From: Frankineae bacterium MT45
GTDB lineage: Bacteria > Actinomycetota > Actinomycetes > Mycobacteriales > Jatrophihabitantaceae
DNA: 64,000 bases
NCBI GenBank assembly: GCA_900100325.1
Contig: LT629697.1
Location: forward strand, 3,903,423 to 3,967,422
Direction of reading: 5' to 3'
In this document: one piece after another, positions 43,386-50,688 of the stretch
How positions within the stretch are numbered: the first letter of the stretch is position 1
Layout: each line of letters starts with the position of its first letter
Notes under the pieces: generated by a model
The model's input: the letters and a program-made list of their open reading frames with translations, nothing else
What the model was told of the DNA's origin: nothing
Database searches by the model: none
Translations under genes and position numbers: made by a program

Positions 43386-44132
43386 TCAGGTGTCGGTGGC
43401 GATGAGTCGCTGGGCCGCGACAAGGTCCGGGCTTACCGCGCGGAGCTGCGTCATCAAATCGTTCGCGGCGTAGTGCAGGTCGTCGTCGGTGCAGGGGTCA
43501 AGTGCGTCGAGGATGAACAGTGCGGCGGTCGTGGTGTCACGTAGTTGGGTGCGGGTGGTTTGGCGCCAGTTCCAGCGTCGGCAGGTGACGCCGGCGTTGT
43601 CGGCCCAGACGACCTCGCCGACCTCGGGGTGTTCGGTGATGGTGTCGCCGTTGGCGGTGGTGAGGAACGGTTCGGTGCCGGTGGCGCGGAGGAGGCGGGG
43701 TGGACCGGTGTAGTGGTCGAGGTCCTCGCCGCCGAGCGGAATCGAGTGGGTGACGGAGATGGCGTTGTACATGTCGGTCAGCCGGTTCACCCGCGGCAGG
43801 CCGGTCGTGGTGCGGCGAAGCAGCGCTTCGAGGCTGTTGCGGGTGCGTTGGGGTTTGGCGCCGAACGCTCGGTAGGCGTCCCGCCATGCAGAGACGTGCG
43901 GCAGCTGCTCGACCGGTTGGTGCTCGAGGACGGTTCGAGCGTGGTCCTCGGCGGCGCGCAGCAGGGTCTCGCTGTGCTCGTCGCTCGGTGCGGGTCGAAT
44001 GCCGTCAACGGCAATGAGCAGCACTCGGTAGTCCGGCCGCAGCTCGACCACGTCCGGGTGCACCGTCGCGCGTTCGAGCAGCTCGGTCAGCTCTGCGTGC
44101 GTGCGCGGAGGAGTCGCTCGGTCGTCGCTCAT
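43386..44132 (-). CDS. B3/B4-domain protein
   Basis: 248 residues. The fold is that of the B3/B4 domain of phenylalanyl-tRNA synthetase beta subunit (pattern VSAWRDAYRAFGAKPQRTRNSLEALLRR, LPRVNRLTDMYNAISVTHSIPLGGEDLDHY, and EVVWADNAGVTCRRWNWRQ). Stand-alone B3/B4 proteins bind or edit aminoacyl groups on tRNA or free amino acids. The partner here is an XRE-cupin regulator whose stop overlaps the start (ATGA). Confidence 0.82.
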   Translation of the reverse strand: MSDDRATPPRTHAELTELLERATVHPDVVELRPDYRVLLIAVDGIRPAPSDEHSETLLRAAEDHARTVLEHQPVEQLPHVSAWRDAYRAFGAKPQRTRNSLEALLRRTTTGLPRVNRLTDMYNAISVTHSIPLGGEDLDHYTGPPRLLRATGTEPFLTTANGDTITEHPEVGEVVWADNAGVTCRRWNWRQTTRTQLRDTTTAALFILDALDPCTDDDLHYAANDLMTQLRAVSPDLVAAQRLIATDT

Positions 44133-44752
44133 ATGAGGCTCCCTGTCGGCTGGTGGTGGTTCCGGCTAGTGGTGTCGGTGCCGACGCCGGGTTCGAACAC
44201 GGCGAGGCTGAACCGCACCGTGCCGCGGCCTGCATTGGCGTAGCTGTGGGCGATGTCGCCGCGGAAGGTGACCGCGTCCCCGGCATTCAGGGTGACGAAC
44301 TCGTCGGCGACGCCGATCTCGAGGCTGCCCTTGATGACCTGGGCCAGTTCGTGGGTGCCGCCGGCGTGCGGGTCGCTGTCGTAGCGGTCCCCGGCCGGAA
44401 GCGTCCAGTCCCACAGCTCGACGACGTCGGGTGGTTCGGTGCCGGCGACCAGCATGCCACGTCCGCCGGCGTCGCTGGACCAGAGGGTTGCGCCCTGTCC
44501 TGCGCGCACGACCCGAAGCGGCGTCGGACGTGGCGGCTCCACCAGGGCCGGCAACCCGACACCGAGCGCGTCCGACAGTCGCAGCAGGGTGCCGACGCTG
44601 GGGTTGACCGTGCCTTGCTCGACGTTGATGACCATGCGGCGACTGACCGACGCGGCATCAGCGAGCTGGTCCAGCGTCCAACGTCCCCCCTGCCGCTCGT
44701 GCTTCACCCGAGCGCCGATTGCGGCCGCGAGCGCGGCCGACGTCTCGTCCAT
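44129..44752 (-). CDS. XRE-family regulator with cupin domain
   Basis: 207 residues. XRE HTH at residues 11-65 (IGARVKHERQGGRWTLDQLADAASVSRRMVINVEQGTVNPSVGTLLRLSDALGV, described as one domain). A cupin core (about 100-185) includes DRYDSDPHAGGTHELAQVIKGSLEIG and DIAHSYANAG. Cupin ligand likely a small amine or metabolite. The gene ends in ATGA overlap with the B3/B4 gene and is divergent from the FMN-binding gene, which it probably controls. Confidence 0.9.
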   Translation of the reverse strand: MDETSAALAAAIGARVKHERQGGRWTLDQLADAASVSRRMVINVEQGTVNPSVGTLLRLSDALGVGLPALVEPPRPTPLRVVRAGQGATLWSSDAGGRGMLVAGTEPPDVVELWDWTLPAGDRYDSDPHAGGTHELAQVIKGSLEIGVADEFVTLNAGDAVTFRGDIAHSYANAGRGTVRFSLAVFEPGVGTDTTSRNHHQPTGSLI

Positions 44753-44826
44753 CAGTCGTGCCCATCAGCGTCGCGCATGGGTGCAGCATAGTGCACTCGT
44801 AGGGCAACGTGAGTTATCGTCAATGT
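44753..44826. promoter_or_regulatory. Divergent promoter between XRE regulator and PaiB-like gene
   Basis: 74-base intergenic region with an 8-base palindrome AGTGCACT (44790-44797) and a partly symmetric ACTCGT..ACGTGAGT segment. Likely the regulator's binding site. No ribosome site is evident for the PaiB-like gene. Confidence 0.45.
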
Positions 44827-45558
44827 ATGTACACGCCACCGTTCAACGCCGTCACTACCGACGCGGCCGTGCGGGCGATGGTCGCGCGGTACCGCAGCGC
44901 CTGGTTGATCACCGCCCATGCCGATCGGGTGCCGGCCGCGACGCTGCTGCCGATCATGTGGCGCGGCGACACCGTGATCGCGCACATGGCCAAAGCCAAC
45001 GCGCACTGGAGCAGTATCACCGACGGCATGCCGGGCCTGTTGATCGCCTCTGGCCCGGAGGCCTACATCTCGCCGTCCTGGTACGCCGCGAAGGCCGAGC
45101 ACGGCAAGGTGGTGCCGACGTGGAACTACAGCGCCGTCCACCTGTTCGGGACCGTGCGGGTCCATCACGACGCCCAGTGGCTGCGCGACGCGGTCACCGA
45201 GCTGACCGACAAGGACGAGACCGGCCGTGAGCACCCGTGGCAGGTCACCGACGCTCCCGAGGCCTACATCGCCGCGCAGCTGAACGGCATCCTCGGCATC
45301 GAGTTCACCGTGACCCACGTCGAGGGCAAGGCCAAGCTCAGCCAGAACCGCTCCGAGGCAGACCAAGACGGTGTCATCGCCGGACTACGGTCCGCCGCCC
45401 TCGGACGTGCACCCGCACCCGCACCGGGAACGGGACTCGAGACCGAACACGGGACAGGGTTCGGGAACAACATCGACAGCGAACAGGCCGCCGATGCCGC
45501 AGCGGTGGCCGACGCCATGGCCCAACGTCGCACCACCACCCAGCAACAGAACTCGTGA
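44827..45558 (+). CDS. FMN-binding negative regulator-like protein (PaiB family)
   Basis: About 243 residues. The PaiB-type split-barrel: MYTPPFNAVTTDAAVRAMVARYRSAWLITAHADRVPAATLLPIMW, then YISPSWYAAKAEHGKVVPTWNYSAVHLFGTVRVH, and a C-terminal Gly/Ala/Pro-rich tail (APAPAPGTGLETEHGTGFG). Binds flavin or heme-like cofactors. Members are called regulators in older annotation, but many are probably pyridoxamine/FMN oxidoreductase relatives. ATG 44827 is preferred over 44809. Followed by an ABM-like gene. Confidence 0.87.
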   Translation: MYTPPFNAVTTDAAVRAMVARYRSAWLITAHADRVPAATLLPIMWRGDTVIAHMAKANAHWSSITDGMPGLLIASGPEAYISPSWYAAKAEHGKVVPTWNYSAVHLFGTVRVHHDAQWLRDAVTELTDKDETGREHPWQVTDAPEAYIAAQLNGILGIEFTVTHVEGKAKLSQNRSEADQDGVIAGLRSAALGRAPAPAPGTGLETEHGTGFGNNIDSEQAADAAAVADAMAQRRTTTQQQNS

Positions 45559-45654
45559 CCCACCCCCACAATCCGTCTCCGCTGCGCTGCCTGCAACGCG
45601 TGGGCCGGTCACTTATCCGGTGGCCGAGCCGAAACGAAAGGACAATCTCGCCCG

Positions 45655-45975
45655 ATGATGTGCTGTCAGTTCCTGTTCAAACCCGGCACCTACGACGACG
45701 ACTTCTACCGCCTCGACGGCCAAATCGATGACTACGCCAGGTCGCTGCCCGGCTTCGTCCGGACCGAGAAATACACCGCGGACCAGACCGGCATTGTCAA
45801 CGCGATCTACTACTTCGAGGACAAGAAGTCCGTCGCGCACCTGGCTCGCTTCCCGCAGCACCGCGAGGCCAAGGGCCAGGTCCAACGCTGGTACGACGGC
45901 TACCGCATCGTGATCAGCGAGGTCAAAGCCACCTACGGCGACGGACGCCTGGCCGACGAACCGGTCGCCCAATGA
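45655..45975 (+). CDS. Antibiotic biosynthesis monooxygenase (ABM)-like protein
   Basis: 106 residues, ferredoxin-like alpha/beta unit. Pattern FLFKPGTYDDDFYRLDGQIDDYARSLPGFVRTEKYTADQTGIVNAIYYFEDKKSVAHLARFPQHREAK and a Trp in RWYDGYRIVISE. Members catalyse cofactor-free oxygenations or act as small-molecule binders. 96 bases after the PaiB-like gene, possibly the same unit. Precise reaction unknown. Confidence 0.75.
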   Translation: MMCCQFLFKPGTYDDDFYRLDGQIDDYARSLPGFVRTEKYTADQTGIVNAIYYFEDKKSVAHLARFPQHREAKGQVQRWYDGYRIVISEVKATYGDGRLADEPVAQ

Positions 45976-46058
45976 CCATCGAGGTTGACACGACGTGCCC
46001 GTCGGCGCGCATCATGGCCGCGATCTTGCGGTGACCCAGGCCGGCCAATCGCTCGCGA

Positions 46059-46352
46059 CTACGCAGCCAACGCCTCAATTGCGTCGACGGCCGGCGTCGG
46101 CCACGGACCCTTCACCGGATCGTCTCCGGCGCGTAGCGTGGCTAGGCGCCGGCGGTACGTGCGTTCCGAAATGCCGGCCAAAGCGGCGAACCTCGCGACC
46201 GGCAGCAACGCTGCCTCTCGCAGGGCCTCGAGGTCGGCGAAGGGACCTGGTCAATGAATTCCGACCCCTTCTGCCAGATCCGCAGCTGGACCGTCGCTTC
46301 GGCCAGCGCCAGCTTTCAGTTCCTGGATCTCCGCTCGCTGGCGGCGCTCGAT
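46059..46352 (-). pseudogene. Transposase fragment (IS3-like OrfA/helix-turn-helix part), frameshifted
   Basis: On the minus strand three pieces in shifting frames read ERRQRAEIQELKAG, LALAEATVQLRIWQKGSEFID and ALREAALLPVARFAALAGISERTYRRRLATLRAG, ending KGPWPTPAVDAIEALAA and a stop. This is the N-terminal HTH part of an actinobacterial IS transposase, broken by two frameshifts and a stop. The catalytic part is missing. Confidence 0.6.
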
Positions 46353-46388
46353 CAGGCTGCCTCGTGCCCCGGCGTGAGATGCGATCAA

Positions 46389-46847
46389 TCAGGGAAGCCG
46401 TCTCACCCCGACAAGGTCCTGTTCTGACGTACCTGCCAGGAACCGAATTCGACTCGTGGCCTCCGGATGGTGGCTCACGTACCGAGAAACCCACCGCCGC
46501 CCGAAGGACCGCCTCTCTCCCATAGTCAACAACCCGGCAGCGAGGTGCGGACCGGCGCCAGCCGCTATGGCGTAAGAATCCGCATCGCATTCGCTGCGTC
46601 GACCAACGGCGGCACTCATTATCGGGCACCCCACCGCCACGGCGATCAGCCCACCCAACGCGATCGCTAAAGTCCATTGCCTCGCCTGCGTGGCCTCGAC
46701 GATCGCGATGACTGTGACGCAGGCCGCAGCCGATGAGAAGACCGCTCGGCTCCGATCACCCAACAGCTGTGTCCCTAGCCGAACAGCCAGGTGACATAGG
46801 AAGCGCAACGGCGCGGCTAGCCACGCGGTGTGACATTCTTGTGACAC
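46389..46847 (-). pseudogene. 5'-truncated M48-like metallopeptidase fragment
   Basis: The frame holds the C-terminal half of an M48-type membrane peptidase: two membrane segments (SSAAACVTVIAIVEAT, WTLAIALGGLIAVAVGCPIM), the third zinc-ligand region RRSECDADSYAIAAG, and an HPEATSRIRFLAG end. The HExxH helix that should lie before it is absent, and the frame begins at the arm repeats of the element end. Most likely a remnant cut by integration. Confidence 0.45.
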
Positions 46848-46866
46848 TCAACCTCTTCTGACACTC
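46831..46866 (+). repeat. Arm-type repeats TGACATTC/TGACACTC, right end
   Basis: TGACATTC at 46831-46838, TGACACTC at 46842-46849 and again at 46859-46866. Together with those at 43085-43104 and degenerate ones at about 38803-38825, they flank the att copies. Probable integrase arm-binding sites. Confidence 0.55.
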
Positions 46867-46914
46867 GAGTCCAACAGTCCAAGTGCCTCTAGGCCAGCAA
46901 ATACGGGGCCTCCG

Positions 46915-46990
46915 TGGAGCCGCCTCGGAGAATCGAACTCCGGACAACCTCATTACGAGTGAGGTGCTCTACCGACTGAGCTAAGGCGGC
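46915..46990 (-). tRNA. tRNA-Thr (anticodon CGU), CCA encoded
   Basis: Minus strand. Acceptor stem GCCGCCT/AGGCGGC, D arm GCTC..GAGC, anticodon stem CCTCA/TGAGG with loop CTCGTAA giving anticodon CGT (Thr, codon ACG), T arm CGGAG-TTCGATT-CTCCG, and 3' TCCA. The body without CCA is 46918-46990. Its 3' half (46915-46960) is the attachment core repeated at 36.9, 38.9 and 42.9 kb. Confidence 0.95.
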
Positions 46991-47101
46991 GTGCGCTGGC
47001 GTACCAACGCAACCGCAGCAGTCTATCCATCACCCCGCCGCAACGCGAAACCAGGCTCCCCCTCGACCGCCGCGCTACGTCGAGACCCCAGAAATGCTGG
47101 G

Positions 47102-47314
47102 CTACAGCAACGCGACCAGTGCCTCCAGGAAGACCACGCAGCCGGCCACGCCGAACAACACCCCGATCCCGCGCACCACCCAGACCGGCATGGCCACGCC
47201 CGCGTACCGGCTGGCCAGCTCGCGGTATTCGAGGCAGAGCAGCACCCCGACGACGATCATCGCCGTCCCGAGCAGCAGCGAGGCAACCGAACGGGCCGCC
47301 GCATGTGACGACAC
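47102..47314 (-). CDS. Small two-TM membrane protein
   Basis: About 70 residues from a GTG at 47314. Two membrane segments (VASLLLGTAMIVVGVLLCL and VWVVRGIGVLFGVAGCVVFLEALVALL) with a basic loop. It lies four bases downstream of the PSP1 gene on the same strand. Starts further up to 47395 would overlap that gene. No family recognised. Confidence 0.55.
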   Translation of the reverse strand: MSSHAAARSVASLLLGTAMIVVGVLLCLEYRELASRYAGVAMPVWVVRGIGVLFGVAGCVVFLEALVALL

Positions 47315-47318
47315 CGAG

Positions 47319-48143
47319 TCAGGCGTCTTCTCGGGATTCGTAGGCCTTCCGCGACGAGCAGACCGACGCCAGCGCGCAGGGCGACCGACGTCCATCCGCC
47401 GCCATCCGGATGACCACCGTCTCGCTCGGCACGTTGTGGCCGACCACGGTTCCCGGGCCCTCCGGCGTCTCGACCTGCTCGCCGATCGGCGGGGCCTTCT
47501 CACTGAAATCTTGGTACAGCGGGTGCTCGTACTTTAGGCAGCACATCAGCTTTCCGCAGGCCCCCGAGATCCGCATCGGGTTCAGCGGCAGATCCTGATC
47601 CTTGGCCATCCGCACCGACACCGGCTCGAAGTCGACCAGGAACGTCGAGCAGCAGAGTTCCCGCCCGCACGACCCGATGCCACCGCTGAGCTTCGCCTCG
47701 TCCCGCGCCGACAATTGCCGCAGCTCGACCCGTCCCGAGAGCGTCGCCGCCAGGTCACGCACCAGTCCCCGAAAGTCAATGCGATGCGGCGCGGTGAAGT
47801 AGATGGTGGTCTGGTTGTCGACGGGTGAGTAGTCGACACCGCTCACCTTCATCGGCAACTGGTGCTCGCGGATCAGCCGCCGCGACGCCACTCGCGCGTA
47901 CGCCTTCTTCTTGCGGCTGCGGGCCGCGCCATCGAGGTCGGCCGCCGTCGCCATCCCGGCGAGCACCGGAAGCGCCGCGAACTCCTCGCTGACGTACTCG
48001 GCCGCCCACGTCACCTGCGCGACCTCGGCTCCGGCCTCGGTCGGGTATAGGACGTGATCACCCACCGCCGGCGACAACGCGCCCGGGTCGGCGTAGTACA
48101 GACGCCCCTTCGGCTCGAACGTCACCGCGCAGATCATGCCCAC
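47319..48143 (-). CDS. PSP1-domain protein (RicT/YaaT-like)
   Basis: 274 residues, PSP1 C-terminal domain family. Conserved Cys sites GSCGRELCCSTF and ACGKLMCCLKYEHPLY are those proposed to hold an iron-sulfur cluster in RicT, part of the RNase Y-specificity complex in Bacillus. In actinobacteria its role is unproven. GTG 48143 or ATG 48137 can start it. The same neighbourhood with holB and tmk is common in bacteria (yaaT next to holB), here separated by two small genes. Confidence 0.9.
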   Translation of the reverse strand: MGMICAVTFEPKGRLYYADPGALSPAVGDHVLYPTEAGAEVAQVTWAAEYVSEEFAALPVLAGMATAADLDGAARSRKKKAYARVASRRLIREHQLPMKVSGVDYSPVDNQTTIYFTAPHRIDFRGLVRDLAATLSGRVELRQLSARDEAKLSGGIGSCGRELCCSTFLVDFEPVSVRMAKDQDLPLNPMRISGACGKLMCCLKYEHPLYQDFSEKAPPIGEQVETPEGPGTVVGHNVPSETVVIRMAADGRRSPCALASVCSSRKAYESREDA

Positions 48144-48192
48144 GAAATCGAGACTAGCGCTAGTTGTCAGAGGTCGGGTTTAGGTTGCACGC

Positions 48193-48567
48193 ATGGACTG
48201 GAAAATAGAACTCATCTTCGTACCCGTCAGTGATGTCGACCGGGCCAAGGCCTTCTACGTCGACCAGGTTGGCTTCCATGACGACTTTGACGTCCAGGTG
48301 AATCCGGAGCTGCGATTCGTCCAGCTGACGCCACCCGGCTCGGCCTGCTCCATCGCCTTCGGCACCGGTCTCGGCATCGACATGGCGGTCGGATCCCAGC
48401 GGGGAATCCAGGTTGTCATCCCTGACGCTGAAGCCGCCCGAGCCGAACTCGTCGCCAAGGGCGTCGACGCCAGCGAGGTGGACGTCCAGGAATGGGGCCA
48501 CTTCGTCCGCTTCGCCGACCCGGACGGCAACACCTGGGCGCTGCAGCAGATGCCAGTGCGCAGCTGA
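48193..48567 (+). CDS. VOC-family (glyoxalase-like) protein
   Basis: 124 residues. VOC repeats: IELIFVPVSDVDRAKAFYVDQVGF and the end HFVRFADPDGNTWALQQMP with the family Asp-Pro-Asp-Gly-Asn. Metal ligands not fully obvious. Sits between the PSP1 gene and the Ser-rich protein, on the opposite strand to PSP1. Probably an unlinked single gene. Confidence 0.88.
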   Translation: MDWKIELIFVPVSDVDRAKAFYVDQVGFHDDFDVQVNPELRFVQLTPPGSACSIAFGTGLGIDMAVGSQRGIQVVIPDAEAARAELVAKGVDASEVDVQEWGHFVRFADPDGNTWALQQMPVRS

Positions 48568-48806
48568 CCCTATGGCGTAGCTGACCAAGCGCGGCCGACT
48601 TGGGCGCCGCCGAACAGGTGGGCATCGACAACGTGTTCGCTGAGTGCTGCTAATGCGCTACGTAGGGCTCGAGTAGGCGTCGCTTAGCGGCGTGTTAAGC
48701 GTGACGACGGGTAGCTCATAAATCGGAGCCACCCTGCCGTTCTTCTCATTCGAGCCGAGATTCGGTGTGCCCGATGCCAGTCGGGACATGACGAGAAAGC
48801 GCGCGA

Positions 48807-49361
48807 ATGACATCCATCAACACAAGCACCGCCGCCTTAACCTCATCATCGCTACTGGGCGCAGACTCCAGCTCTCGACCCAAGGGACCGCTGGACGTCG
48901 CCGCCAACCTCTTCGGTATGTCCAAGTCCGACCTCACCAGCGAACTCAAGTCCGGCAAGAGCCTCTCCGATATCGCCAAGGAGAAGGGAATCTCCGAGGA
49001 CGATCTCGAATCAGCGCTGGCCAAGAATGACCCGAGCGATGCCTCGGATGCCGACAAGCTCAGCCGGGCCAAGGACATCGCCAGCCGGGTCGGCCTTCCT
49101 GAGCGTCCGCAGGGTCCGCATGGTCCGCCGCCGAGCGACGCGTCGCAGTCCACGTCCAGCTCATCGAACTCCAGCTCGTCCAGCTCGGGCTCGTCGCTCC
49201 TCGACGAGCTGAGCTCACTGCTGAAGACCGACCCGACCACTCTCACCAACCAGCTGAAGAGCGGGACGAGTCTCTCGGACCTACTCAGCAGCAGCGGAGT
49301 CTCGCTCTCGAGCCTCGCTTCGACGCTGCAGCAGGGCCTCCTCTACGACAACTCCCTCTAA
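48807..49361 (+). CDS. Hypothetical protein with two DLxSxLKSGxSLSDL repeats
   Basis: 184 residues. N-terminal repeat SDLTSELKSGKSLSDIAKEKGISEDDLESALAK and C-terminal repeat TTLTNQLKSGTSLSDLLSSSGVSLSSLASTL are related, each resembling a small LysM/HTH-like helix pair. They are joined by a Ser-rich linker (SSSSNSSSSSSGSS). No signal peptide. Function unknown. Followed by a strong terminator. Confidence 0.65.
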   Translation: MTSINTSTAALTSSSLLGADSSSRPKGPLDVAANLFGMSKSDLTSELKSGKSLSDIAKEKGISEDDLESALAKNDPSDASDADKLSRAKDIASRVGLPERPQGPHGPPPSDASQSTSSSSNSSSSSSGSSLLDELSSLLKTDPTTLTNQLKSGTSLSDLLSSSGVSLSSLASTLQQGLLYDNSL

Positions 49362-49402
49362 GAACCCACAACTAATACAGGGCAATCAGGACCAGCACGG
49401 GG

Positions 49403-49428
49403 CCGGCGGCTGCGGGGGCAGCCGCCGG
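49403..49428. terminator. Strong hairpin between the repeat protein and holB
   Basis: CCGGCGGCTGC and GCAGCCGCCGG, a perfect 11-bp stem around GGGG, between convergent genes ending at 49361 and 49483. Probable shared terminator. Confidence 0.75.
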
Positions 49429-49482
49429 GTAAGTCCTCACCGAGGCCAATACGACGGCCGCGTAGATGACGCCCAGAGCCGA

Positions 49483-50688
49483 TCAGGGAAGTCGCAGGGC
49501 CGCCGTCATCGCCTCGACCGCGAAGCGTGGCTTCACGTTCAACTCCAGCGCCTCCCGACAGGCCAGCACCGCGTCCAGACGGGTCAGGGCACCGGCCGGC
49601 GTCACCTGCAGGGCGACCGCCCGCACCTCGTCGTCGAAGTCCGGGTGCGCCGACGCAACCGCCGCCGCACCCCGGTCAGCGCGCCCCTGCACCAGCAGCA
49701 CATCGCGATAGAAAGCGGCCAGATCGGTGAGGGCCCGGTCCAGCGAGTCACGCTGGCTCCGGGTGGCCCGCGATTTCTGGCGCTTCTCCAACTCCTTCAC
49801 CGCACCGGCCGAACCCCGGGTGGCCGCAACAGCGCCCTTTCCGGTGCCACCGGCTCCGAGGGCCACCTTCAACGCCTCGGTCTCCTCCTCGTTGCGCGAC
49901 GCCGAGTAGGCCGCCGACTCCGCCTCGGCCGCGCCGATCAGATGGTCGGCCGCGACGAGGCAGGCCTGCAGCGAGGTCAACGAGGCCGGGATGGCCAGCA
50001 CCGCAGCCCGGCGCCGCCGCGCGTCCTCGTCGCGAACCAGTCGGCGGGCCCGCCCGACATGCCCCTGCGAAGCCTGGGCGGCCCAGGCCGCCTGCTCCGG
50101 ATCGGCGCCATCGTCGACCAGCACCGCGGCCACCGATTCGGCTGAGGGGGTGCGCAGAGCGATGGTGCGGCAGCGAGAGCGGATCGTCACCGACACGTCA
50201 TCCGGGTGGGTGGATGGGGCACAGAGCAGGAAGACGGTGCGATCGGCCGGCTCCTCGACCGCCTTCAGCAGCGCGTTGGAGGCGGCCTCGGTGAGACGGT
50301 CAGCGTCCTCGATGACCACCACCTGCCAGCGCCCGAAGGCCGGCATCCGCGCCGCGTTCTGCACCACGGCCCGCATCTCAGCCACCGAGATGGAGAGCCC
50401 GTCCGGCACGACGGCGTGCACGTCAGGGTGGGTTCCGGCCAGCACCATGTGGCAGGCCGGACAGGTGCCGCAACCCAGCTCATCACCCCGGTCACACTCG
50501 AGCGCTGCAGCAAAGGCACGAGCCGCAACCGATCGGCCGGAGCCGGGTGGACCGGTGAAGAGCCAGGCGTGCGTCATCGACCCGGGAGCGACCGGGCGAC
50601 CCTCGACGATCTCCCGACCGGCCGAGCTGGCTCGCTGTAGTACCTGCACTGACTCGCCCTGCCCGACCAGGGAACGCCACACCGTCAC
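49483..50688 (-). CDS. holB: DNA polymerase III delta-prime subunit
   Basis: 401 residues. Clamp-loader AAA+ domain: Walker A FTGPPGSGRSVAARAF near residue 45, four-Cys zinc site ELGCGTCPACHM near 77, Walker B VVVIEDADRLTEAASNALLKAVEEP, sensor-1 region SRCRTIALR. The GTG start overlaps the tmk stop by GTGA. Loads the sliding clamp with the gamma/tau and delta subunits. Confidence 0.94.
   Translation of the reverse strand: MTVWRSLVGQGESVQVLQRASSAGREIVEGRPVAPGSMTHAWLFTGPPGSGRSVAARAFAAALECDRGDELGCGTCPACHMVLAGTHPDVHAVVPDGLSISVAEMRAVVQNAARMPAFGRWQVVVIEDADRLTEAASNALLKAVEEPADRTVFLLCAPSTHPDDVSVTIRSRCRTIALRTPSAESVAAVLVDDGADPEQAAWAAQASQGHVGRARRLVRDEDARRRRAAVLAIPASLTSLQACLVAADHLIGAAEAESAAYSASRNEEETEALKVALGAGGTGKGAVAATRGSAGAVKELEKRQKSRATRSQRDSLDRALTDLAAFYRDVLLVQGRADRGAAAVASAHPDFDDEVRAVALQVTPAGALTRLDAVLACREALELNVKPRFAVEAMTAALRLP

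Noticed and set aside
36875-46990. CRISPR array or direct-repeat cassette
   Set aside because: The repeat units are kilobases apart and correspond to a tRNA end, and no short spaced repeat is present.
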